From contig JAJDXX010000244.1 of NCBI GenBank assembly GCA_022823055.1, positions 1-34,130 on the forward strand: a stretch of DNA of 34,130 nt, read 5' to 3'. A program made the translations under genes and the position numbers. The notes under the pieces were generated by a model. It was given only the letters and a program-made list of their open reading frames with translations, was not told where the DNA came from and ran no database searches. This stretch comes from Candidatus Binatia bacterium. Its GTDB lineage: Bacteria > Desulfobacterota > Binatia > UBA9968 > JAJDTQ01. Below are positions 26,715-34,130 of this stretch, piece by piece (the stretch's first letter is position 1; every line of letters begins with the position of its first letter).

Positions 26715-27941
26715 CTACAGGTCCGCTCTCCGGAGGTCGCGCCGCCACGCGAGCATGCCGAGGGTGGCGCCGGCGCAAACGGCGGCGCCGAGCAGTAGGG
26801 TGAACGCCGAGCCCAGAAAGGACGCCACCAACCCGGTCTGGGCCTCGCCGAGCCCGGGCATGCCCACGCTCAACATCCGGGTGAAGCTCGATACCCGGCC
26901 GCGCAGCGCGTCCGGCGTCACCGCCTGGATCACGGTGTTCCGCGGGATGGCCTGCATGGCGTCGAAGAAGCCCAGGAGGGCCACCATCGCGAAGGACGTC
27001 CAGAACCAGGGAGAGAGCGCGAGGCCGGCCAGACATACCGCGTAGGCCAGAATGCCGCCCACCACTACCAGTCCCTTGTAGCGGACATCGCCCACGCCGA
27101 TCATGGCCGCGGCACCCACGAGGGCACCCACCGCCGGCGCGGATGAGAAAAGCCCGAAACCTGTTGCCCCCATGCCGAAGCTCGCCGCGATGATCGGCAG
27201 GAGCACGCGAAAGCTGCCGAAGTACACTGCCACCACGTCCATGGCCACCAGCACGGCGATGATCGACTCCACGCGGACGAACGACAGGGCCTCCACAAGG
27301 CTTCTCCACGCCGACTGAGCGCTGCCCGCGTACGTGGCCCGATAGTTGACGAACACCAGCACCAGCGCGCTCACGAGATAGACGCAGCCGTTCAAGCCGT
27401 AGGTCGCGCTCGTGCCCGCGAAACCGATCATCAGGCCGGCTACCGCCGGACCCACGAGTTGCGCCAGCTTCCATGCCGTGGAGGTGAACGCGAAGGCGTT
27501 GAGCAGCAGCCTCTTGGGCACCATGTTGGGCGTCATGGCGGTGCGCGCGGGCGCGCTGATGGCCACGAAAGCGGAGCTCACCATCGAAATGAGCAGGATG
27601 TGCCACAAACGAACCGCGTCCGCGGCGATCAAGGCCGCCAGCAGCAGGTTGGCCGCGGCGCTGGCGAGCTGCATCGCCATGATGAATTTCTTGCGGTCGA
27701 TGCGGTCGGCGATGATGCCGCCGCCCAGCGAGAAGACCACGATGGGAATGCCGCGGGCCAGACCGGTGAGGCCCAGGAAGGCGGGCGAATCGGTCAGTTC
27801 GTAGACCAGCCACAGGTCCACGATCCGCTGGATCTGGTTGCCCATGGAGGCGCTGACCACCGCCATGTAGAAGTACGTGAAGTTACGGTAGGCGAAAGAG
27901 CCCCCGGCCCGCTGGAGTCTCGCATGGATACCCTGGAGCAT
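26715..27941 (-). CDS. MFS transporter
   Basis: FRNFTYFYMAVVSASMGNQIQRIVDLWLVYELTDSPAFLGLTGLARGIPIVVFSLGGGIIADRIDRKKFIMAMQ-like N-terminus; about 12 hydrophobic segments. Confidence 0.88.
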   Translation of the reverse strand: MLQGIHARLQRAGGSFAYRNFTYFYMAVVSASMGNQIQRIVDLWLVYELTDSPAFLGLTGLARGIPIVVFSLGGGIIADRIDRKKFIMAMQLASAAANLLLAALIAADAVRLWHILLISMVSSAFVAISAPARTAMTPNMVPKRLLLNAFAFTSTAWKLAQLVGPAVAGLMIGFAGTSATYGLNGCVYLVSALVLVFVNYRATYAGSAQSAWRSLVEALSFVRVESIIAVLVAMDVVAVYFGSFRVLLPIIAASFGMGATGFGLFSSAPAVGALVGAAAMIGVGDVRYKGLVVVGGILAYAVCLAGLALSPWFWTSFAMVALLGFFDAMQAIPRNTVIQAVTPDALRGRVSSFTRMLSVGMPGLGEAQTGLVASFLGSAFTLLLGAAVCAGATLGMLAWRRDLRRADL

Positions 27942-27984
27942 GAACCGTAGAGAGTTCGCCGAGCCGCGCGGGCGTCGCCGCGTT

Positions 27985-29589
27985 TCAGCGCCGGCTTCGC
28001 GCCGCCACCTCGTTGCGCAGGATCTTGCCCACCGGACTCTTGGGAATCGCCTCGGCGAACGCGATGCGATACGGCACCTTGTAGTGGGCCAACTCGTCCC
28101 TGAGGCTCTGTCGCAGGATCTCCGCCAACTCCGCGGACGCCCCCTGCCCCTCCGCCGGCACCACCACGCCGAGGACACGGTTGCCGATCTCGGGATCCGG
28201 CTCCGGCACCACCACGGCCTCGGCCACGGCGGGATGGCGCTGGAGCGCGTTCTCCACTTCCGTGGGCACGAGGAAGAGCCCGCGGGTCTTGAAGCAGTCG
28301 TCGCTGCGGCCGGCGATGAAGAAGTAGCCGTCCCCGTCCCGGTAGGCCAGGTCGCCGGTATCGTAGACGCCGTTGCGCCGGGCCGCTTCGGTGCGCTCGG
28401 GATCGCCGTGATACTCCACGAACAGCCCGGGGTCCCCGGTGGAGATCACCGTCCGGCCTACCGCGCCGTCCGCCACCGGGCATCCGTCCTCGTCGACGAT
28501 GGCGATGCCCACGTCCGGAGCCGGCACACCCACCGAGCCCGGCCTCACCGGGTGACGCGCCCCCTGCCCGACCACGAGCTGGTACTCCGACACCCCGTAG
28601 TGCTCGTACATCTCGCAGCCGAAGCGCGCTTTCCACTGGCGATACGTGGCTTCGCGAAGTGCCTCGCCGGTGGAGTGCACACCCCGCAGGGTGTGGATGT
28701 CGTACGCGTCCTCGATGCCCTCCGTGGCCAGCATCCGGCGGTAGACCGTGGCTACCGAGTGCAGCAGCGTGACGCGGAAGGTGGCCACGTGTTCCAGCAC
28801 GTTCTCGGGCGTGGCCCGGCCCGACAGCACCGCGCAGGTGACGCCGTTGCGCAACGGGAAGAGCAGGTTGTGGCCCAAGGCGCTGATGAAACTCCACTCC
28901 CCCGTGGCCATCACCACGTCTTCGGGCTCCGGCGGAAGGCGGTAGCGGTTGAGGTCCCCGAGCGCCACGATCCAGCGGTGCGCGTGCACGATGCACTTGG
29001 GCCGGCCGGTGGTGCCGGACGTGCACACCATGAAGGCCGGTTCGTGGGCGGACGTGTCTCTCGTGGGGAAATCGTTTCGTGATTCGTCGTCCGGAGCTTC
29101 GCCGCCGACGGTATCGAAAGGGACTTCGCCGTCCTCGGCCTCCCCGGCGCAGATCACGGCCTCCAGCCCCATGGGCGCGCGAACCTCGCGCAACGCCTGG
29201 GCGCGGGAGCCCTCGGTGACGGCGAACCGGGGCTTCGTCTGCTCGAGGATGGCCCGGACTTCCCGCACCCCCAAGAGCGAGTTGACCACTACCGGGAGCG
29301 CGCCGAGCTTCACCGCGGCGAGGAAGGCCATGGCGAACTCCGCCGAGTTGGGCATCCGCACGAGCACCCGCTCCCCCGGCGCGACCCCCAGCCGCTGGAG
29401 CCCACGGGCGAAGCCGCGCACCCTGCCGCGCAACTCGCCGTAGCTAAGCGAGCCGCCGTGCCACACCATCGCGGTGCGCCTTCCATGGCCCGCCGCCACC
29501 GGGCGCTCCAGCACTTCCTCGGCGAGGTTGAGCCTGGATGGGATCTTCCTATAGCCCGGCCACGGGGCCGCGGATTCAGAGTTGCTCAT
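27985..29589 (-). CDS. AMP-dependent acyl-CoA synthetase (benzoate/aryl-CoA ligase-like)
   Basis: FMVCTSGTTGRPKCIVHAHR, YEHYGVSE, VYDTGDLAYRDGDGYFFIAGRSDDCFKTRG, IPKSPVGKILRNEV. Confidence 0.9.
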   Translation of the reverse strand: MSNSESAAPWPGYRKIPSRLNLAEEVLERPVAAGHGRRTAMVWHGGSLSYGELRGRVRGFARGLQRLGVAPGERVLVRMPNSAEFAMAFLAAVKLGALPVVVNSLLGVREVRAILEQTKPRFAVTEGSRAQALREVRAPMGLEAVICAGEAEDGEVPFDTVGGEAPDDESRNDFPTRDTSAHEPAFMVCTSGTTGRPKCIVHAHRWIVALGDLNRYRLPPEPEDVVMATGEWSFISALGHNLLFPLRNGVTCAVLSGRATPENVLEHVATFRVTLLHSVATVYRRMLATEGIEDAYDIHTLRGVHSTGEALREATYRQWKARFGCEMYEHYGVSEYQLVVGQGARHPVRPGSVGVPAPDVGIAIVDEDGCPVADGAVGRTVISTGDPGLFVEYHGDPERTEAARRNGVYDTGDLAYRDGDGYFFIAGRSDDCFKTRGLFLVPTEVENALQRHPAVAEAVVVPEPDPEIGNRVLGVVVPAEGQGASAELAEILRQSLRDELAHYKVPYRIAFAEAIPKSPVGKILRNEVAARSRR

Positions 29590-29736
29590 GCTTCCCGGGA
29601 TTCCGATCCGCGCTCCAGCGTTGCCGGTCCTCTCCGGTGCCCCACGTGCTCACCGTCTTCCCCATGTTTCCGCCGTCCCACGGGCCCTCCAACGTCGGTC
29701 GGATCAACCCGCGGCCGCAACACGACAGACCGGCTG

Positions 29737-30648
29737 TCATTCCTTCTTGCCGGTCTTCTCGGGGAACGGCCACCCTGCGTCGTAAGGGTAGGTGTAACGC
29801 GGCGGACGCTTCTCCCGGAACGCCCGCATGCCCTCCTGGCAGTCCTTGGTGCGGGTGATCTCGAGTACCGACTCCAGCTCCTCGCGGTAGCCCTCGTCGG
29901 TGCGGTTCCAGTTCCAGTACATCTTCACCAGCCGCTTGGCGTGGCGCACCGACAGGTAGGGGTTGGCGGCGATGCGGCCGGCCAGGCCGAAGGCCTGCTC
30001 CATCAGCTCCTCGTGCGGAAACACCTCGTCCACCAGCCCGATGCGCAGCGCTTCGGCGGCGTCGACGATCTCGCCCGTGAGGATCAGGCGCATGGCGCGT
30101 CCGATGCCCACGAGCTTGGGCAGGTTGCGCGAGCCGCCGCTTTCCGGCACGAACCCCGCGGGCACCGCCACCTCGCCGAAGCGCGCTCGCTCCGACGCGA
30201 GCCGCATGTCGCACAGCGTGGTCATCTCCAGGCCCACGCCCACCGCCGGCCCGTTCACCGCGGCGATGGTGGGCTGGGGCAGGTCCTCCAGCTTGCGCAT
30301 GGCGCTCTGCAGCACCCGGTGCCGGAGATCGTTCAGGAAATACTCCGCCAGCTCCTTGTAGGGCCCCTCGATGCCGCTTGACCCCTCGAACGCGCCGAGA
30401 ACGGCACCCTCCGAGGTGAGGTCCCCGCCGGCGCAGAATCCGCGCCCCTCGCCCGTGAGGATCACCACCTTGAGCACGGAGTTGCGCGCGATCTCGTTGC
30501 ACAGGGCGTCGAGCTCCAGCCGCATGAGCGGGTCCACCGCGTTGAGCTGCTCCGGCCGGTTGAGCGTGATCACGCCGATGCACGGCTCCCCCGCCCGCAG
30601 CGGATTGTCATGCACGGCCCACTTGAGCGTCTTGTAGTCCATGGACAA
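29737..30648 (-). CDS. Enoyl-CoA hydratase/isomerase (crotonase) family protein
   Basis: VITLNRPEQLNAVDPLMRLEL, ILTGEGRGFCAGGDL, PTIAAVNGPAVGVGLEMTTLCDMRLASERARFGEVAVPAGFVPESGGSRNLPKLVG. Confidence 0.9.
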   Translation of the reverse strand: MSMDYKTLKWAVHDNPLRAGEPCIGVITLNRPEQLNAVDPLMRLELDALCNEIARNSVLKVVILTGEGRGFCAGGDLTSEGAVLGAFEGSSGIEGPYKELAEYFLNDLRHRVLQSAMRKLEDLPQPTIAAVNGPAVGVGLEMTTLCDMRLASERARFGEVAVPAGFVPESGGSRNLPKLVGIGRAMRLILTGEIVDAAEALRIGLVDEVFPHEELMEQAFGLAGRIAANPYLSVRHAKRLVKMYWNWNRTDEGYREELESVLEITRTKDCQEGMRAFREKRPPRYTYPYDAGWPFPEKTGKKE

Positions 30649-30757
30649 CGGCTCCTTTCGCTAACGCCGGAGAACACGACCCGGCCGCCCTGGCTCCGCC
30701 CCTGGATTTCCGCTTGCCAGGGCGAGTCAAAACTCCGAGGCACCAACCCCGTGAACC

Positions 30758-30854
30758 GTCATTCCCGCGCAAGCGGGAATCCAGGGGTGGTGGTGTGGCG
30801 GCTCCGTTGCCCCGGCCCACACCCCGCCTGGATTCCCGCTTTCGCGGGAATGAC
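30758..30854. repeat. Inverted-repeat element, copy 2 (97 bp), opposite orientation to copy 1
   Basis: gtcattcccgcgcaagcgggaatccagg ... cctggattcccgctttcgcgggaatgac; the core matches the reverse complement of copy 1 (gtgtggcggc...ttgcccggcc). Confidence 0.9.
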
Positions 30855-30952
30855 GGGAGATGAGACGCTGGATTTGTAACCTACTGATTTATCTGGGCAA
30901 TTGTTTATTTTCATATCAATGACGACAAGAGAGGGGTCGGCATTGTCGCGGC

Positions 30953-32632
30953 TCAGTCCTCGTCCTCTCCGTAAAACGACGTGTTGGGCGGGATCTCCTT
31001 GGTGGAGCGGCGCTGGCGCGCGATCTTGGCGCCGGTCTTCCAGTACTCGCCCCGGGTGGCGAGGGCGGCCTCCTGCTCCAGCTCCTCGTTCCAATCGCCG
31101 AGCGAGTAGCCGAACCACGGCGACTGGGGCTCCAGCTCCGGCAACCCCAGCTCCTCCCATAGCTTCCGGCCCCGCTCCATGTATTCCCGGGTGGGGAGGG
31201 AGATGGGCGGGAGCTTCTCCTTGAGGGTGGCGTCCCACAAGAGGCACGAGTCCTCGGCCGAGCCGCGCGCGTCGTGCCTCGGGGCGTGGCCCACGTCCAT
31301 GCCGTGCATGATCTGCACGTCGCGGTGCGGCTTGGAGCGGTAGCCCATGGCCCAGAACACCGCGTCGAGGTTGTCGGGATCGATGTCCTCGTCCACCGCG
31401 ATGACGATCTTGGACATGGACGGGCGGAACGCCACCGCGCCCATGAGCGCGCGCCACACTTCCGCGGGCGTGGGCTGGCGCATCTGGATCACCGTGAGCT
31501 TCTGTGTGGCGGTCAGCGGCTCGTGCAGCATCACGCGCACGACGCTCTTGACGCCAATGCCGTCGCGCAGGTGCTCCAGGTAGATGGGCTCGTAGGCCAT
31601 CTTCTTGATGACGCTCGACTCCGACGGCGTCACCTGGCTGATGATGGAGCACAGGACGGCGTCGCGCCGGCGCGTGATGCAGGTGACGTCCATGAAGGGG
31701 TTGTACTCCTTGGGGTTCACGTGGCCGTGGGACTCGCCGAAAGGCGCCTCTGGCTCCAGCCACTCGGTGGAGACGAAGCCCTCGACCACGATCTCCGCGT
31801 CCGCCGGCACCATCACCGGCACCGTGCGCCCCTCCACCACCCGGATGGGCGCCTTCACCAAGCCCCCGGCCACCGAGAACTCGTCGAGGTCGTAGGCCAG
31901 CTTCTGCGCCGCCACGTAGGAGATGGCCGGCACACCGCCGATGCACAGCGCCACCGGCATCTTCTCGCCCCGTTCCCGGTACTTCTCCCAGTGCCGGTAG
32001 ATGCCCTGCCCCAGCTCGATGGACGGGTTGCAGCCGACCCGGTCGCGCGCCTTGATCATGGCCCGGTAGGTGCCGATGTTGTGCCCGCCGTGGTCCGGAT
32101 CGCGGGAGATGAAATGGGCCGCGCTCACGTAGGGCGCGTTATCCCAGCCCGGGGAGGAGATGGGGACCGGAATGCCGTCCACGCCCTTGCCACGGGTCTT
32201 GAGCTGCGCGCCCGAGTAAACCACCTCGTGCACCGGCGCGGCCGACGACGGGATCTCCACTGGCGCCACCGGGTTGGTCTTGGCCTCGGCCCACAGCGCG
32301 TTGATGTCGGCGTCCTCGCCGCACCCGAGCCCGATGCGGTAGATGCGCCGGTTGGCCGCGAGCACGCCGATGGCCACGGGGATGTCGTAGCGCTTGCCCT
32401 TGGCGTCCACCGGCTGCTCGAACAGGAACGCCTTGCGGTCGCGCTCCTTGATGCCGCCGCGGAACTGCCAGCGCACCAGCGGATGCATCTCCTGGTCCTT
32501 GTCCACCTCCCGCGCCACCCGGATCAGCAGACCGGCGTCGTCCAGCCTCTGGAGGTGCTCGTGAAGATCGGGATACCCCCGCTCCGGTATTGCCTGCGCC
32601 GCGCTTGCGGCCGTCGGGTTTCTCTTCGCCAT
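30953..32632 (-). CDS. UbiD-family (de)carboxylase
   Basis: GYPDLHEHLQRLDDAGLLIRVAREVDKDQEMHPLVRW...FISRDPDHGGHNIGTYRAM...EWLEPEAPFGESHGHVNP...VIAVDEDIDPDNLDAVFWAMGYRSKPHRDVQIM. Confidence 0.9.
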   Translation of the reverse strand: MAKRNPTAASAAQAIPERGYPDLHEHLQRLDDAGLLIRVAREVDKDQEMHPLVRWQFRGGIKERDRKAFLFEQPVDAKGKRYDIPVAIGVLAANRRIYRIGLGCGEDADINALWAEAKTNPVAPVEIPSSAAPVHEVVYSGAQLKTRGKGVDGIPVPISSPGWDNAPYVSAAHFISRDPDHGGHNIGTYRAMIKARDRVGCNPSIELGQGIYRHWEKYRERGEKMPVALCIGGVPAISYVAAQKLAYDLDEFSVAGGLVKAPIRVVEGRTVPVMVPADAEIVVEGFVSTEWLEPEAPFGESHGHVNPKEYNPFMDVTCITRRRDAVLCSIISQVTPSESSVIKKMAYEPIYLEHLRDGIGVKSVVRVMLHEPLTATQKLTVIQMRQPTPAEVWRALMGAVAFRPSMSKIVIAVDEDIDPDNLDAVFWAMGYRSKPHRDVQIMHGMDVGHAPRHDARGSAEDSCLLWDATLKEKLPPISLPTREYMERGRKLWEELGLPELEPQSPWFGYSLGDWNEELEQEAALATRGEYWKTGAKIARQRRSTKEIPPNTSFYGEDED

Positions 32633-32784
32633 GATTGGTCCTTTTGTGGGGAGTTGCCGTGAGTGGAGTGTGACAATGTAACGTACCCTCGCCGGGGAAG
32701 TCCAGGAAGGAGATTCCACAACGCTGCCGCTCTGCTCGTCCGTCGAGTCTTGACGAAAGACGTCCCGACGTCTACTCTTTGGGA

Positions 32785-33957
32785 ATGTCGAAGAACAAGA
32801 ACCCACCCGGCCGGGTACGCGACGCGATCCTCAGCGTTCTTTCAGAATCACCTGCGTCACTGAGTGTGGCCACAATCGTGACGGAAGTCCAAAAGCAAGT
32901 CAGCGGTGCACCACCGTCCTCCGTAAGGTCGTACCTCAGGCTCAACACGCCGGAACTCTTCGTTCGCGAGGCGCGTGGCACCTATCGAGCCAGACATGTC
33001 CCGGTGAGCCCTCTACAAACAAGCCTGCCGGAAATCGACAAGAAAGAAGACGGTTTCTTTTTCGGACTGTCCGAACTGCACCACGACGATTGTTTCGCTT
33101 GGCTGGCTCGACAAACCCATAATTCGTTTCATGCGGTGGTCACGGATCCCCCGTACGGCCTTCACGAATATTCCCAAGAGCAGCAGCGGAAACTCCGTGC
33201 CGGCAAAGGGGGCGTCTGGCGCATTCCGCCTTCATTCGATGGCCACCAGCGTTCGCCTCTTCCTCGCTTCACGACGCTGGACACGGCCCAACTGGACGAT
33301 CTCCTTGAATTTTTTGTCATCTGGGCCCGCTTGCTGCTTCCCGTATTGGTGCCTGGCGCCAACGTCATCGTTGCATCCAATCCTTTGGTCTCACACATCG
33401 TGAGCAGCGCACTGTCCGAAGCAGGGCTGGAACGCCGAGGAGAAATAGTACGGCTCACCATGACGATGCGCGGGGGAGACCGCCCGAAGGGTGCACATGA
33501 TGAGTTTCGTGACATCAGTGTGATGCCGCGTTCGATGTGGGAACCTTGGCTCGTGTTCAGGAAGACCCCGGAGGGACGAGTGCAGGACAACCTGCGGAAG
33601 TGGAAGACCGGCGGTTTTCGTCGTCCAGAACCTGAAAGACCCTTCGGCGACGTCATTGCGTCGGCCCCAAGCCGAAAAGCAGAGCGTCAACTTGCCCCTC
33701 ATCCCAGCCTGAAGCCGCAGGCCTTTCTTCGACAACTTGTGCGAGGGGTCTTGCCGTTGGGCGAAGGCAAGGTCTTGGATCCATTCGCGGGTTCGGGTTC
33801 GACGCTTGCGGCGTGTAACGCCGTCTCGTACGAGAGCGTCGGCATCGAGCGAGACCCTCACTATTTCGCGATGGCCGTTGAATCGATCCCAAGGCTCGCC
33901 AACTACGGCGTACGGCAGACTACACCCTGTAAATCCAATGTTGGCGCAGCTTCCTGA
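32785..33957 (+). CDS. DNA methyltransferase (N4/N6 type, DPPY before FAGSG order) with N-terminal winged-helix-like region
   Basis: VVTDPPYGLHEYS, PHPSLKPQAFLRQLVRGVLP, VLDPFAGSGSTLAACNAVSYESVGIERDPHYF; ~75-residue N-terminal extension RDAILSVLSESPASLSVATIVTEVQKQVSGAPPSSVRSYLRLNTPELFVREARGTYRA. Confidence 0.85.
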   Translation: MSKNKNPPGRVRDAILSVLSESPASLSVATIVTEVQKQVSGAPPSSVRSYLRLNTPELFVREARGTYRARHVPVSPLQTSLPEIDKKEDGFFFGLSELHHDDCFAWLARQTHNSFHAVVTDPPYGLHEYSQEQQRKLRAGKGGVWRIPPSFDGHQRSPLPRFTTLDTAQLDDLLEFFVIWARLLLPVLVPGANVIVASNPLVSHIVSSALSEAGLERRGEIVRLTMTMRGGDRPKGAHDEFRDISVMPRSMWEPWLVFRKTPEGRVQDNLRKWKTGGFRRPEPERPFGDVIASAPSRKAERQLAPHPSLKPQAFLRQLVRGVLPLGEGKVLDPFAGSGSTLAACNAVSYESVGIERDPHYFAMAVESIPRLANYGVRQTTPCKSNVGAAS

Positions 33958-34130
33958 TCCCTTCCGCGTGGAGCGTAGCCGTCCGGGTTCCTAGCAGGCC
34001 GTGGAAAAACCCAGGGATTTGAGTGTTGGTGACTGAGGCAAAGGGAAGCGGACCGTCGACGGGCTGGGATAGAGGTCATTCGCACGCCTTTTCATGCCAA
34101 CGACCGTGGCGCAGACGTACGACCCCACAG

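Noticed and set aside
30690-30735. Third decayed copy of the inverted-repeat element (ctggatttccgcttgccagg)
   Set aside because: Only a short partial resemblance to one arm; too weak to call.
31274-32662. 462-aa plus-strand ORF
   Set aside because: Antisense to the UbiD gene, with H/D/V/L-rich shadow composition.

Overview
The window is GC-rich bacterial DNA that splits into three parts. (1) About 1-5.6 kb is a genomic scrapyard. It holds a SEFIR-domain protein (possible immune effector) running off the left edge, a chimeric ORF joining a MobF-relaxase N-terminus to a frameshifted tyrosine-integrase N-terminus, a truncated possible KAP-type NTPase tail head-to-head with a DUF2726 gene, a truncated CoiA-like fragment, diverged direct repeats and a 5'-truncated DUF2493/SLOG fragment. 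This looks like the remains of one or more integrative/conjugative elements. (2) About 5.6-32.6 kb is a dense catabolic/transport region. It has a ferritin-like diiron candidate, an SDR, an amidohydrolase, two paralogous XRE-cupin regulators, a zeta-class GST/maleylacetoacetate isomerase, SLC13 and TauE permeases, four orphan solute-binding proteins, a DapA-family lyase, and a minus-strand run VOC - HDO - HDO - gamma-glutamyltransferase - HDO - VOC - TctC. It also has a TbpB-like lipoprotein, an NAD-dependent epimerase, a GlcG-like protein, an MFS transporter, an acyl-CoA synthetase, an enoyl-CoA hydratase and a UbiD decarboxylase. (3) The right edge carries a DNA methyltransferase with an extra N-terminal region and a possible IS end. 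The best candidate for an undescribed system is the cluster of three paralogous heme-oxygenase-like diiron (HDO-type) proteins bracketed by two paralogous VOC proteins, with a GGT inside. Two copies of a ~95 bp inverted-repeat element, in opposite orientations, sit at 19.4 and 30.8 kb. All calls come from reading the sequence and supplied translations by eye; no database search was run.
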